From positions 2,294,001 to 2,358,000 of the forward strand of contig NZ_CP047941.1 of the NCBI RefSeq assembly GCF_014279815.1: a DNA stretch of 64,000 bases, in the 5' to 3' direction. The notes beneath the pieces are model-generated. The model saw only the letters and a list, made by a program, of their open reading frames with translations. It ran no database searches and was not told where the DNA came from. The DNA comes from Synechococcus sp. NOUM97013. GTDB lineage: Bacteria > Cyanobacteriota > Cyanobacteriia > PCC-6307 > Cyanobiaceae. Every line of letters begins with the position of its first letter. Position 1 is the first letter of the stretch. The position numbers and the translations under genes were made by a program. This document shows, piece by piece, positions 28,253 to 38,228 of this stretch.

Positions 28253-30010
28253 ATGCAGCTTCACCGGCCATCCGTCATGGGCAGTCTTCGCTGGCGACGG
28301 CTTCTGAAGAACATCCTGCTGGCCACGGTGTTGGCCATCGCTCTGATCGCCAATCCAGCAACGTCCAGTCCGCAGCACCATCCACAAGCACTCCGCGTCC
28401 AGTTGCGCTGGCTGCCGCAAGCGCAATTCGCAGGGTTTTACGTGGCCCAGGATCACGAGCTGTTTCAAAACAAAGGCCTCGATGTGACGCTCGAGCCAGG
28501 TGGACCCGCCGTCAACGGTCTGCAGCGACTACTTGACGGCGAGGTGGATGTGGCCGTCGCCTGGTCATCCGACGCGCTGGATCTGCGACGCCAGGGGGGT
28601 GATGTGGTGAACATTGCCCAGCTGCTGCAACGGCCTGGAACGATGCTGGTCTGCAATGCCGATTCCGGCGTGACCAGAGCTGAGGATCTCGCTGGCAAGC
28701 GGGTGGGTACTTGGAAAATCGGAGATCAATTCGATGTCGGGTACTGGCTTAGGCGCCATGGACTCGACCTGCAAGCCATTGAACTGATTCAGCAACGTCC
28801 AGCGGCACAAGATCTGCTCAGCGGCAACGTCGATTGCGCCACTGCCATGAGCTACAACGAATTTCAGACCATTCTCAAAGCGGGGAAACTCAAAACCGAT
28901 CTGTTCAGCGTGCGTTTCGCGCAAGAAGACAGCGGGTTTCTCGAAGACGGCCTTTACGTGCGGGCCGAGGATTTGAACGATGCGCGCAAACGCGATCAGC
29001 TCGTGACGTTGTTGCAGTGCCTGGCCGACGGATGGCGATACGCCGCTCGCCATCGGGTTGAAGCGGTGGCCATCACTGAGCGTTACATGGATGGCAGCGA
29101 CACTGAACATCAACAGGCGATGCTCAATGAGATCCTCCGGTTGATGGATCTCGACCAAGGCTTCGGGTTGCTGGATCCAAGGGCTTTCGCCCGCAGTGCG
29201 GAGATCGTCGGCGAAGGCAGCGGTGAGCCAACGGCCATCAACCGTGCGGCCAAGGGCGCCTGGAACCTTGGCATTTGGCGGGCTTCCGAACTCGGCGGCC
29301 CGCAGCGAGGACCTCTCGGCCCCGCAGGGCGTCAGACCTTCGCCACCTTGGTGGCATCCCCCTGGTTCTATGGCCTGGATCTGATCGGGACCACGGCCTT
29401 TGCGCTCTCAGGCTTCATCAGAGCGCTACAACGTCGCTACGACATGTGGGGTTGTTTCATCCTCACGCTGCTTCCCGCTGTGGGGGGCGGCACCCTTCGC
29501 GACCTGTTGATCGGTGGGATGCGCTCGCCGCCATTCATCTTCAAAGACAACAGCTACCTGCTTGTGGTTGCAGTGGTCGTGAGTGCTGGCTCGATCCTGG
29601 CGAGCTTGTTGAGCGCTGGGGCAGCGGACAGCAAGGGGTTCAACCAGGTGCTCGGGCTGTGCGACAGCGTTGGTCTGGCCACGTTCACCATCATTGGTGC
29701 GCAGGTCGCTTTAGAGGCGGACTTGAACTGGTGGTGGATGGCGATCTGTGCTGCACTCACCTGCGCGGGTGGCGGCATGTTGCTGGATGTGGTCACTGGC
29801 CGTGAGCCGCGAACCTTTCAGGGCGAGCCCTATGAAGAGATTGCAGTGCTCGGCGCCTTGGTGCTGAGCCTGGGGCTTTGGATCGCAGACCGCTTCGAGA
29901 CGCTGCAGTGGCCGGTCCTCGCCGCCATGGTCTTGAGCTGGGGCACGGTCTTCACCTGCCGTCAATTAGTGGTCCGCCACAATCTGCGCTCATGGCGTCC
30001 AGGCCTATGA
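28253..30010 (+). CDS. Fusion of NMT1/THI5-like substrate-binding protein and UPF0126 membrane domain
   Basis: The 585-residue protein has an N-terminal signal or membrane segment (about residues 15-40), then a periplasmic NMT1/ThiY-like binding domain (LRVQLRWLPQAQFAGFYVAQ, GLDVTLEPGG, VDVAVAWSSDAL, GKRVGTW). From about residue 360 it has two UPF0126 repeats, GTTAFALSGFIRAL...GGGTLRDLLIGG and SVGLATFTIIGAQVAL...GGGMLLDVVTGREP, with about seven membrane segments. UPF0126 proteins have been proposed from mutant phenotypes to carry glycine. The stop overlaps the thiO start (ATGA). Starts at 28220 and 28277 are also possible; 28253 has GGAAG nine bases upstream. Confidence 0.85.
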   Translation: MQLHRPSVMGSLRWRRLLKNILLATVLAIALIANPATSSPQHHPQALRVQLRWLPQAQFAGFYVAQDHELFQNKGLDVTLEPGGPAVNGLQRLLDGEVDVAVAWSSDALDLRRQGGDVVNIAQLLQRPGTMLVCNADSGVTRAEDLAGKRVGTWKIGDQFDVGYWLRRHGLDLQAIELIQQRPAAQDLLSGNVDCATAMSYNEFQTILKAGKLKTDLFSVRFAQEDSGFLEDGLYVRAEDLNDARKRDQLVTLLQCLADGWRYAARHRVEAVAITERYMDGSDTEHQQAMLNEILRLMDLDQGFGLLDPRAFARSAEIVGEGSGEPTAINRAAKGAWNLGIWRASELGGPQRGPLGPAGRQTFATLVASPWFYGLDLIGTTAFALSGFIRALQRRYDMWGCFILTLLPAVGGGTLRDLLIGGMRSPPFIFKDNSYLLVVAVVVSAGSILASLLSAGAADSKGFNQVLGLCDSVGLATFTIIGAQVALEADLNWWWMAICAALTCAGGGMLLDVVTGREPRTFQGEPYEEIAVLGALVLSLGLWIADRFETLQWPVLAAMVLSWGTVFTCRQLVVRHNLRSWRPGL

Positions 30011-31158
30011 CGATCCCCCAGCAACCGCGCACAAGCCTGCACCAACCCGCTCCAATCCTGATCCTGGGCGGAGGGCTGATGGGCCTGGCAATCGCCCATC
30101 AACTGGCGCGCCGAGGACAAGCCGTGACCGTGATCAGCCGGCGGCGCAGTGAAGCGGCAGGATTTGTCGCCGCCGGCATGCTGGCCCCCCACGCCGAAGG
30201 CCTGAGCGGCGCCCTGCTGCAACTCGGACAACTCAGCCTGGGCCGAGTTCCCAGCTGGGTGGCCCAGATCGAAGGGGACAGCGGCCTGCCCTGTGGACTG
30301 CGCTCCACCGGCATCGTGGTGCCGTTTCAAACAGCAGCCGAACGTGACGCCTACCCGACGGCTCAGCTTGGGCAAAGCTTGAACCGACGCGACCTAGAGC
30401 GAGAAATCCCAGGCCTGGGACCTGAATGGAGCACCGGATTGCTGTTCGAGCAGGACGGCCAGATTGACAATCGCAGGCAATTGATGCGGGCCCTGGAGCG
30501 AGCCTGTGTCTCACTTGGCGTGCAGTTCATGGAAGGCGCTGAGGTGCATGGCCTGGAGTGTGATTCCACGAGACAGCTGTGTGGAGTCGATCTGCGCAGC
30601 GCCGAAGGGGAGCAGCAGCAACTGAGCTGCCAACAGGCGGTGCTGTGCAATGGCGCCTGGAGCCAACAGCTGGTGCCGCAACTGCCTGTATTTCCTGTCA
30701 AAGGCCAGATGCTGTCTTTACAAGGACCGCGGCAAGCGCTCAAACGCGTGATCTTCGGGCCCGGCACCTATCTCGTTCCACGCGAGGACGGACTGATCGT
30801 GGTGGGCGCCACCAGCGAGCGGGAGGCCGGATTCACCGAAGGCCTCACTCCCGATGGCCAAAAACAACTGCAAAGGGGCATCACGAGCCTGCTGCCGATG
30901 GCAGCGAACTGGCCGCCGATGGAGCGTTGGTGGGGCTTCCGGCCCTGCACACCGGATGAAGGCCCCCTGCTTGGCCCGGGCCCGATGCCCGGACTATGGC
31001 TGGCCTGCGGACACCACCGCAATGGCGTCCTTCTAGCGGCGATCAGCGCAGAGCTGCTCACCGGCCAGATCCTCAACACCCCGCTTTCACGCTCAGACCT
31101 AGATCTGCTGGAAGCCTTCAGCTGGAAGCGCTTCGCAAGCCCAACAACCAGGGTGTGA
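30007..31158 (+). CDS. thiO: Glycine oxidase ThiO-type FAD enzyme
   Basis: The 383-residue DAO-family flavoenzyme has the FAD-binding Rossmann motif ILGGGLMGLAIAHQLARRG, VAAGMLAPHAEG, FPVKGQMLSLQGP, GTYLVPREDGLIVVGAT, PPMERWWGFRPCTPDEGPLLG and LACGHHRNGVLLA. ThiO oxidises glycine to the imine used for the thiazole ring of thiamine. It is coupled by ATGA overlap to the binding-protein/UPF0126 fusion, consistent with a thiamine-related pair. Its stop codon lies inside a Crp-like box. Confidence 0.92.
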   Translation: MTIPQQPRTSLHQPAPILILGGGLMGLAIAHQLARRGQAVTVISRRRSEAAGFVAAGMLAPHAEGLSGALLQLGQLSLGRVPSWVAQIEGDSGLPCGLRSTGIVVPFQTAAERDAYPTAQLGQSLNRRDLEREIPGLGPEWSTGLLFEQDGQIDNRRQLMRALERACVSLGVQFMEGAEVHGLECDSTRQLCGVDLRSAEGEQQQLSCQQAVLCNGAWSQQLVPQLPVFPVKGQMLSLQGPRQALKRVIFGPGTYLVPREDGLIVVGATSEREAGFTEGLTPDGQKQLQRGITSLLPMAANWPPMERWWGFRPCTPDEGPLLGPGPMPGLWLACGHHRNGVLLAAISAELLTGQILNTPLSRSDLDLLEAFSWKRFASPTTRV

Positions 31159-31169
31159 TTTAAGTCACT
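31154..31169. promoter_or_regulatory. Candidate Crp-type operator upstream of the repeat-protein gene
   Basis: TGTGATTTAAGTCACT matches TGTGA-N6-TCACA at nine of ten defined bases. It overlaps the thiO stop and lies 74 bases before the start at 31243. No convincing -10 could be fixed, so the exact promoter geometry is unknown. Confidence 0.5.
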
Positions 31170-31242
31170 ACAGCGATTGACCAAATGACCAATTAACGCT
31201 GACTTGAATCAACAAAACAAAGCAATATCGCGCCGATGGTGA

Positions 31243-34086
31243 ATGAGTTCGAGAGCACATGCTCCACTCACACTTACCAACATGAATTTCATTGCCAGGG
31301 CCTTTAAACGCAATGTGGGCACCCAACCATCTGTTTCAAGCGTCGCCATTGATGCACAAAACGTTGTCACAAGCAACAGCAATGATCGCGTTGACATCCG
31401 CGCTGGCGCTTTCAATCGTGGCGGCTACGCCGAAGCCACAGGACTGAATGATTCCACTGTTTCCACCTTGGATGGGAATGATTCTGTTCGTATTCAGGCT
31501 GATGCGCGCGGACTGAGCACGAATGCCTGGGCCATGCGCAACAGCACCCTGAATGTGGGCAACGGCGACGACAACGTTGAACTGCGGGCAACCACACGTG
31601 CTGGAGCCTTTGATCCCGCCTACGGCGCAGAGGACAGCACCATCAATCTCGGTAATGGTCGAGACACTCTGCGCATCAACGCCAACGCCCGTGGCAACAC
31701 CACCGGCACCATTGCGGCCTACGGCACGGTGAACTCCCAAACCAACACGGGTTCAGGTGACGACCGCGTGGAAATCTTCGCGAGTGCCGTGAATCGCAGC
31801 GGTTATGCCGAAGCCGTTGGCCTGGATTCCTCAACTCTGGAAACCGAAAACGGCAACGACATCGTGCGCATTCAGGCCAATGCCCGTGGCCTCAGCACCA
31901 ATGCCTGGGCCATGCGCAACAGCACCCTGAATGTGGGCAACGGCGACGACACGGTGGAACTACGGGCCACCACACGCGCTGGAGCCTTTGACCCTGCGTA
32001 TGGAGCACTGAACAGCAGTCTCCGTCTTGAAAATGGTGAAGACAGCCTGCGCATCTTCGCCAAGGCAGGCGGCAACACCACGGACACCATCGCGGCATTC
32101 GGAACGCTGAACGCCCAGACCAACACTGGTGCAGACAACGACCGAGTTGAGATCCGCAGCACAGCAACCAACAGCCGTGGCATTGCAGACGCCGTTGCCA
32201 TCGACAATTCCTTGCTGGAGACGGAAAGTGGCGACGACCTGATTCGGGTCAGCGCAGGAGCCTTTGGCAAAGACACTCAGGCAGCCGGCCTGCGCGACAG
32301 CGAAGCCAACACTGGATCCGGGCGCGACAATCTGAACATCAACGCGGAAGCTCGCGGCAATAGCACCGACACCGTTGGGGCTTTCGGCACCGTCAATTCA
32401 CGCACCAACACAGGCGCCGACAAGGACCGCATCGATATTCGTGCCACCGCATCCAACCGCGGCGGAACCGCTGAAGCCGTTGGTCTGGATGCCTCGGATC
32501 TGGCCACCGGAGGCGGGGATGACCAAGTTCGCATTCAGGCCAACGCAAGCGGTCAGTACACCTATGCCTGGGCCTTGCGTAACAGCTCCCTGGATGCCGG
32601 GAGCGGCAATAACGTCATCGACCTGCGTGCCTCAACCCTTGCCTTCGGTGTCGACCCCGCCTTTGCCATCGACAACAGCTCGATCACAGCTGACGCGGAT
32701 CAAGACGTCCTGCGGATGAGTGCCAATGCCCGCGGCAACACGACGGGAACGATTGCCGCCTACAGCGCCTTGAACTCACAAATCGACCTTGGCGCTGGAG
32801 ACAACACCTTTGAAATTGACGCCAAAGCCTTCAACCGCCGGGGCACAGCTCTCGCCCTGGGCCTCGATGCCTCCACAGCCACCACTGGCTCCGATGACGA
32901 CCTCATTCGAATTCGCGCCACTGCCAACGGCCGCAACTCAATGGCTTGGGCCATGCGCAACAGCAGCCTCGATGCCGGAGCAGGAGACAACACCATCGAG
33001 ATCGAGGGCAATGTTCTGCAAAGCCGAATCCAAACCGGTGATGGCTTCGACACCATCCGCATCTCAGGACTCGAAACCGATCAACTCCAGATTGACAGCG
33101 GAGCCAACGACGACGTGCTCAAAGTCGATGGCGGCACCCGGATTTCGTATGTCTCCGGAGAGGGTTCCGACCAACTGCAGCTGACCCGCAATTACTTCGC
33201 CAGCCTGCTGCAGGCCGACAACAACGATTTGGAAAGCAACGAGGACGCAGCGCTCAAGGCCGAAGCAGCGATCGCCCAAGTGGTCGAACCGAACGTCATT
33301 GAGTCGGCGCAATTGGAAGACGCAGTTTCAGGATTGAATCTTCGTGACGCCCTGAAATTCGAGGATTTCACCACAGGAATCAATGGAGACAGCGTCAATG
33401 TTGACGACATCCTGCGCCGCTATGGAGTGGGCCTGAAAGGGCAATCGATCTTTACCGATGGCTTCCTGAGCTTCCAGCAGAACGGAAACGACAGCGTGCT
33501 CTTCTTCGATGCTGATGGCGCCTCCCAGGAAGCACAAGGCAACACCGCTCTTGTTGTTTTCAAGGGAGTCCAAACCTCGGCCTTCAGCAGCAACAACCTT
33601 GATTCCGTTCTGATCAATCAAGACGACTTCCTTCTCAATCAGCAGCAACAGTCAGAAGACGTTTCAGGGTCTGAGGTGGAGACACCGATTGAGAGCCCTG
33701 TGCTCCAAGCAACGCTCGATGACCAACTCGCGGTCGACACCAATGTTGACCCCGTGACCGGAATCGGCGCCGATCAGACCGTCGTCAACGGCATGGTTCA
33801 ACCGCTGCCGATGCCTGCTGCAACCCCAGCGAACGAGGCCACAACCATGGCAATGGAGGCCAACCAGCCTCTGACCAGCACCGCTCTTGATCTGGCGACT
33901 GCAGGACTCGAAGCACCGGTGACGATCTCCGCTCTGCCGGAATTGGACGCAAGCCCTGCCGTAAGCACCACGCCTGTGGAGGCCTCCGCTGAAAACTTCA
34001 ATTCAGTGTCAGCGAGCCCATCCATCGCCGGGCCCGATCGTGGCTCCGCTCTGGTCATCGCCGCAGCACCTGCAGATGTGGTCTGA
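31243..34086 (+). CDS. Large repeat protein with Asp/Gly-rich (RTX-like) repeats, probably type I secreted
   Basis: The 947-residue protein has no classical signal peptide. Residues ~45-640 are about eighteen ~31-residue repeats, each with a G-x-G-D-D-x-V-x-I/L core resembling calcium-binding beta-roll repeats, grouped in four-repeat superunits of about 126 residues. After an Ala/Glu segment comes a domain (about 700-800) with ALKFEDFTTGINGDSVNVDD, DSVLFFDADG and LVVFKGVQT, which fits the C-terminal secretion domain of type I substrates. The last ~140 residues are low-complexity Pro/Ala/Thr. Function is unknown; a surface or released protein is likely. The ATG at 31243 is preferred; 31282 is possible. 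Confidence 0.78.
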   Translation: MSSRAHAPLTLTNMNFIARAFKRNVGTQPSVSSVAIDAQNVVTSNSNDRVDIRAGAFNRGGYAEATGLNDSTVSTLDGNDSVRIQADARGLSTNAWAMRNSTLNVGNGDDNVELRATTRAGAFDPAYGAEDSTINLGNGRDTLRINANARGNTTGTIAAYGTVNSQTNTGSGDDRVEIFASAVNRSGYAEAVGLDSSTLETENGNDIVRIQANARGLSTNAWAMRNSTLNVGNGDDTVELRATTRAGAFDPAYGALNSSLRLENGEDSLRIFAKAGGNTTDTIAAFGTLNAQTNTGADNDRVEIRSTATNSRGIADAVAIDNSLLETESGDDLIRVSAGAFGKDTQAAGLRDSEANTGSGRDNLNINAEARGNSTDTVGAFGTVNSRTNTGADKDRIDIRATASNRGGTAEAVGLDASDLATGGGDDQVRIQANASGQYTYAWALRNSSLDAGSGNNVIDLRASTLAFGVDPAFAIDNSSITADADQDVLRMSANARGNTTGTIAAYSALNSQIDLGAGDNTFEIDAKAFNRRGTALALGLDASTATTGSDDDLIRIRATANGRNSMAWAMRNSSLDAGAGDNTIEIEGNVLQSRIQTGDGFDTIRISGLETDQLQIDSGANDDVLKVDGGTRISYVSGEGSDQLQLTRNYFASLLQADNNDLESNEDAALKAEAAIAQVVEPNVIESAQLEDAVSGLNLRDALKFEDFTTGINGDSVNVDDILRRYGVGLKGQSIFTDGFLSFQQNGNDSVLFFDADGASQEAQGNTALVVFKGVQTSAFSSNNLDSVLINQDDFLLNQQQQSEDVSGSEVETPIESPVLQATLDDQLAVDTNVDPVTGIGADQTVVNGMVQPLPMPAATPANEATTMAMEANQPLTSTALDLATAGLEAPVTISALPELDASPAVSTTPVEASAENFNSVSASPSIAGPDRGSALVIAAAPADVV
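31522..31951 (+). repeat. 378-bp superrepeat inside the repeat-protein gene
   Basis: The 52 bases at 31522-31573 recur exactly at 31900-31951, and similarity continues on both sides, giving a 378-bp (126-codon) period. More diverged copies follow to about 33000. This points to recent in-frame duplication. Confidence 0.88.
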
Positions 34087-34110
34087 AGCGTGCATCAACA
34101 CATCCAAAGA

Positions 34111-34144
34111 AAAACCGCCCTGCTGTTGCAGAGCGGTTTTTTTT
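34111..34144 (+). terminator. Intrinsic terminator after the repeat-protein gene
   Basis: AAAACCGC and GCGGTTTT pair around CTGCTGTTGCAG-type sequence and are followed by further T. The left-hand A run makes it usable by the convergent ndk transcript as well. Confidence 0.82.
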
Positions 34145-34164
34145 GAGCTCTAAGGGTGTCGAGA

Positions 34165-34623
34165 TCAGCCCTCGACGCGCCAGCCCTGATCGGAAGGCGT
34201 CCACTCGCTCAGCTCGGAAGGTTGGAACCACAGACCGATCTCGAACTGGGCTGTTTCGGGGGCATCGGAACCGTGGATCACGTTGCGGCCGATGTTCACA
34301 GCCAGATCACCGCGGATCGTGCCGGGCTCAGCCTCGAGGGGCTTGGTGGCACCGATCAGCTTGCGGGCGCTGGCAATCACACCATCGCCTTCCCACACCA
34401 TCGCCACCACAGGGCCGGAAGTGATGAACTCCACAAGACCAGCGAAGAACGGACGCTCCTTGTGGACGCCGTAGTGCTGCTCAGCCAGCTCACGGCTGGG
34501 GGTCAGTTGCTTGAGACCGACCAGCTTGAAACCCTTGCGCTCGAAGCGCCCAACGATCTCACCCACAAGTCCACGCTGAACACCATCGGGCTTGATGGCG
34601 ATAAAGGTGCGTTCGGCGGCCAT
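34165..34623 (-). CDS. ndk: Nucleoside diphosphate kinase
   Basis: The 152-residue enzyme balances nucleoside triphosphate pools. It begins [21 protein letters not shown] and contains [41 protein letters not shown] and [16 protein letters not shown] with the phosphorylated histidine H117. The frame stays open upstream to 35136, but that stretch lies inside speA and is not ndk-like. Confidence 0.98.
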   Translation of the reverse strand: MAAERTFIAIKPDGVQRGLVGEIVGRFERKGFKLVGLKQLTPSRELAEQHYGVHKERPFFAGLVEFITSGPVVAMVWEGDGVIASARKLIGATKPLEAEPGTIRGDLAVNIGRNVIHGSDAPETAQFEIGLWFQPSELSEWTPSDQGWRVEG

Positions 34624-34752
34624 AACAACGAATAAAACCGCCGCTATCGTCCGTGGCCGACGGCCCGATTGGCAAGCCAACCGGCTACCGGTGCACTGTC
34701 CTGAACGACAACTCTGCCTAGATTCCTGCTGCGAATGCTCCTGGAGCGCTGA

Positions 34753-36672
34753 GTGACGCTGATGGCACGCTCCGATACAGCTGGCACCTGGACCATCCAG
34801 GACGGAGCGGATCTCTACGGTCTGGACCGATGGGGTGACACCTACTTCGCGGCCAATTCCCGCGGCCATGTGACGGTGCAGCCCCGCGGGGACAGAGGAG
34901 GCAGCATCGATCTGATCGAATTGGTGGAGGGCTTGCAGGCCAGAGATCTCGGCTTGCCGCTGCTGATCCGCTTCGACGACATCTTGGAGGATCGTCTCGA
35001 GCGGCTGCACGCGGCCTTCGACCGAGCGATCGCGCACTACGGCTACGGCGGCCGATACCAGGGCGTGTTCCCAGTGAAATGCAACCAGCAGCGCCACGTG
35101 GTGGAACGGCTGGTGGAAGCCGGTCAGCGCTGGCACTTCGGCCTCGAGGCCGGCAGCAAAGCTGAATTACTGATTGCCCTGTCCTTGCTGAACGATCCAG
35201 AGGCCTTGCTGATCTGCAACGGCTACAAAGATCAGCGCTACATCGAAACCGCCATCCTGGCGCGGAGACTCGGGCGGCAACCCGTGGTGGTGATCGAGCA
35301 ACCCGATGAGGTGGAGCGGATCATCGCCGCCAGCCAGGAACTGGGCGCCGCACCAATGATCGGAATCCGGGCTCGGCTCTCAACCCGCAGCACAGGCCGC
35401 TGGGGCAGCTCCGTGGGCGATCGGGCCAAGTTCGGGCTCTCCATTCCGGAACTGCTCGAGACCACCGAACGACTGCGCAGCGCAGGACTGCTGGACGATC
35501 TGAAGTTGTTGCACTTTCACATCGGCAGCCAGATCAACGACATCGCGGTTCTGAAGGATGCCCTGCAGGAAGCCGGGCAGATCTATGGAGAACTGCACCG
35601 CCTTGGAGCCCCGATGGGGTATCTCGACGTCGGTGGTGGCCTTGGCATCGACTACGACGGCAGCCGCAGCGCCACCGCAGCCTCAACCAACTACTCCTTG
35701 CAGAACTACGCCAACGACGTCGTTGCAACCATCAAGGAGTGCTGTGAACCATGTGGCGTGCCGGTCCCGACCCTGGTGAGCGAAAGCGGACGGGCCCTCG
35801 CCAGTCAATTCAGTGTGCTGGTGTTCGACATCCTGGGCCTCGGTGGCGCTCCCGACGAGCGTCCACAGCGCAGGGACGACGACCCCCTGATCGTCCGCAA
35901 TCTGCATGACACCCTCGACGGCATCTCCGAAGCCAACCTGCAGGAAGCCTGGAATGACGCCATCAAGTTCAAAGAGGATGCGCTGAGCGCCTTCCGACTC
36001 GGTTATCTGCGACTTCCCGAGCGGGCACGGGCAGAGCAACTGGCCTGGGCATGCGCCCGACGCATCGTCGAGCTGCTTCCCACCGATGACAACAGTCCTG
36101 ACGCGCTACGCAGTCTGCGCGCCAGCCTGGCCAGCACTTACTACGGCAACTTTTCAGTATTTCGGTCGGCACCGGACACCTGGGCCATCGATCAACTCTT
36201 CCCGGTGATGCCCATTCATCGGTTGCACGAACAGCCGGAACAACTGGGCAGCATTGCGGACCTCACCTGCGATTCCGATGGCAAATTGGCTCGCTTCATT
36301 CAAGGCGGCCAAAGCAAATCGCTGCTGGAGCTGCACACCCCAGCCCCGGGACAGACTTACCTCGTCGGCCTGTTCCTGGCCGGCGCCTACCAAGAGGTGA
36401 TGGGCAACCTGCACAACCTGTTTGGCAGCACCAATGCGGTGCACATCCGCCTGGCACCCGGTGGTGGTTATCAACTGGAACACGTGGTGCGGGGTGACAC
36501 CAACGCCGATGTTCTCAAGGCCATGGAACACGACCCCGACCAGATGCTGGAACGGCTGAGACTTGCGAGCGAAGCGGCCATCCGAGATGGACGCCTGGCC
36601 GTCAGCGATGCACGACGACTGATCAACCATGTGACCAGCAGCCTGCAGCAGAGCACTTATCTGCAGGCCTGA
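34753..36672 (+). CDS. speA: Biosynthetic arginine decarboxylase
   Basis: The 639-residue PLP enzyme makes agmatine for polyamine synthesis. Visible are [17 protein letters not shown] with the PLP lysine, [55 protein letters not shown] and GDTNADVL. Length is normal for SpeA. The start is GTG 34753 with GGAG six bases before it; an ATG at 34762 is possible. The stop lies six bases from the end of the convergent crp-like gene. Confidence 0.96.
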   Translation: MTLMARSDTAGTWTIQDGADLYGLDRWGDTYFAANSRGHVTVQPRGDRGGSIDLIELVEGLQARDLGLPLLIRFDDILEDRLERLHAAFDRAIAHYGYGGRYQGVFPVKCNQQRHVVERLVEAGQRWHFGLEAGSKAELLIALSLLNDPEALLICNGYKDQRYIETAILARRLGRQPVVVIEQPDEVERIIAASQELGAAPMIGIRARLSTRSTGRWGSSVGDRAKFGLSIPELLETTERLRSAGLLDDLKLLHFHIGSQINDIAVLKDALQEAGQIYGELHRLGAPMGYLDVGGGLGIDYDGSRSATAASTNYSLQNYANDVVATIKECCEPCGVPVPTLVSESGRALASQFSVLVFDILGLGGAPDERPQRRDDDPLIVRNLHDTLDGISEANLQEAWNDAIKFKEDALSAFRLGYLRLPERARAEQLAWACARRIVELLPTDDNSPDALRSLRASLASTYYGNFSVFRSAPDTWAIDQLFPVMPIHRLHEQPEQLGSIADLTCDSDGKLARFIQGGQSKSLLELHTPAPGQTYLVGLFLAGAYQEVMGNLHNLFGSTNAVHIRLAPGGGYQLEHVVRGDTNADVLKAMEHDPDQMLERLRLASEAAIRDGRLAVSDARRLINHVTSSLQQSTYLQA

Positions 36673-36677
36673 CGCGT

Positions 36678-37367
36678 CTAACCAGGCAACAACCCGCGTT
36701 GGATCAGTGGCTGCAGATCAACGATCCGGAACTGCCCGTTGGTTTCTATCACGGTGCCGCGGTTGCGCAGCTTGCTGAGCGTGCGAGACGCTGTTTCCCG
36801 CGCCAATCCAGCCAGCAAAGCAATTTCCCGTTGGGCCAGCAGTGGGATCTCCGCCTGAGGATTCTGATCGCGAGAACTTTTGCGAGCGAGGTAGGCCAAG
36901 GCATCCAGCAGGCGCGTGGTGGCATCGGCGCTCTGCAGCGCAAAGCGCTGATTGAGATCACGCAAACGCGAAGCCTCCAAGCGCGCCAAGGCAAGAGCGA
37001 ACGACGCCTGCTGACCGAGCAGAGCCACAAACGGCACCGAGTGCAACTTGATCAGGTGCAATGGCGTGAGCGCCACCACATCGGCCGAACGCGACGCACC
37101 ATCGAGAGCGGCCATCTCACCGAACACATCGCCTTGACCCAGCAACGACATGATCACTTCATCACCATCTGCGGTGTAAGTGCGCACCTTGGCCAGCCCC
37201 TCACGGATCAGGAACAGCGACTCACCCCAGTCCTGTTCCATCACGATCACCTGATCGACTTGATGGCTCGTCTCACGATGGCGATCCAGCAGCAGGCTGC
37301 GCTGTTCTTCAGCCAGCTCTGCGAACAGAGGCATGGCCACGAGATCCTCAGGCGTGAGCGCAGACAT
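36678..37367 (-). CDS. Crp/Fnr family transcription regulator
   Basis: The 229-residue protein has an N-terminal cNMP-binding fold (about 10-125) with a phosphate-cassette-like FGEMAALDGASRSADVV, a dimer helix and a C-terminal winged helix (about 165-220) with IALLAGLARETASRTLSKLRNRG as recognition region. The cassette (G-E-M-A, then R-S-A) looks competent for cyclic nucleotides. It may be a cAMP receptor of the cyclases encoded nearby, but other Crp-family types cannot be excluded. It is divergent from the cNMP-binding gene at 37540. Confidence 0.87.
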   Translation of the reverse strand: MSALTPEDLVAMPLFAELAEEQRSLLLDRHRETSHQVDQVIVMEQDWGESLFLIREGLAKVRTYTADGDEVIMSLLGQGDVFGEMAALDGASRSADVVALTPLHLIKLHSVPFVALLGQQASFALALARLEASRLRDLNQRFALQSADATTRLLDALAYLARKSSRDQNPQAEIPLLAQREIALLAGLARETASRTLSKLRNRGTVIETNGQFRIVDLQPLIQRGLLPG

Positions 37368-37539
37368 GATTCAGACCAGAACGACCGGAGTGGCCAAGTC
37401 CAGCTTGCCGACAAAACGCAGAAGTGGGCCGCCGACAACAGAACAAGCGTGATCTCGATCAGAACGTGACGCTCAAACCGGGGAGGGTGCCTGATCGGCC
37501 GAGAGAGGCCAGCATGCGTGCAGCGGTACCCCGCCACGC

Positions 37540-38115
37540 ATGACGAGCGACAACCCAAAGCTCAGCCAAATTCGTGACCGACTGCGGATGTTGGTGAACA
37601 CCCATCTCTCCACCGTCAGCCATGAAACGCTCATGGCTCCAGTGGGTGAGGTGCTGATCGAACAGGACAGTCCGGCCAGACGGGTGCTGCTGGTGCAAAC
37701 AGGGGAATTGACAGTGGAGCGCTGCGAAGCCGGTGGCAGCCCTCAGGTGATCGCCCGAATCGGCCCGAATGAACTCGTCGGAGAAATGGCGCTGATCGGT
37801 GATGAACACCACAGCGCAACCGTCAAAGTCAGCAGAGGACCCGCAGAAATCCTGGTGGTTCAGGCGGATGATCTGCTGCAGGCCGCGATCTATGACAGCG
37901 ACCTAGTGATGGAACTGTTGGCCTTGAGCAGCAACCGCTGCCGTCAAACCAACAGCCATCTGACACTGGTTCTGGAAGCCTTAGAGGCCTTGGACCGAGC
38001 CCATGACGCATCACTGGAACGCTGCTGCAGTGAACTAGAACGCTGCACTGATCCAGGACTCTTCAGCACGGCACAACGGTTGAGACGACTGGGGCAGGCC
38101 CAAAAAACGGCATGA
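37540..38115 (+). CDS. Stand-alone cyclic-nucleotide-binding domain protein
   Basis: The 191-residue protein has a single cNMP-binding domain (about 25-130) with RVLLVQTGELTVE and NELVGEMALIGDEHHSATVKV, where V-G-E-M-A and H-S-A-T stand for the phosphate cassette (the usual Arg is His). The C-terminal helical part (about 130-191) has no DNA-binding motif that I recognise. It could be a cytoplasmic receptor acting through protein contacts. Start ATG 37540 is inside a 172-base divergent region shared with the Crp-like gene. Confidence 0.78.
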   Translation: MTSDNPKLSQIRDRLRMLVNTHLSTVSHETLMAPVGEVLIEQDSPARRVLLVQTGELTVERCEAGGSPQVIARIGPNELVGEMALIGDEHHSATVKVSRGPAEILVVQADDLLQAAIYDSDLVMELLALSSNRCRQTNSHLTLVLEALEALDRAHDASLERCCSELERCTDPGLFSTAQRLRRLGQAQKTA

Positions 38116-38228
38116 GACGGTTGTGCCCTTGTTGCTGCATTGGATGGTTGGAAACCACCGGTCAGCAGGTCCATTAATCGAATCACGAGCCCCAAGTTCC
38201 ACCACACACACGCCACAGCCGCACTGTC

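Noticed and set aside
31522-33000. Regular repeats as a CRISPR array
   Set aside because: Repeats are coding, in frame, contiguous at 378 bases, and diverged without spacers.
34624-35136. N-terminal extension of ndk by 171 codons
   Set aside because: The stretch is antisense to speA; the normal ndk start is at 34623 and gives the family length.
37448-37463. CGTGATCTCGATCAGA as a Crp-type site between the Crp-like gene and the cNMP-binding gene
   Set aside because: Only eight of ten bases match. The position is attractive for autoregulation, but the match is too weak to list.
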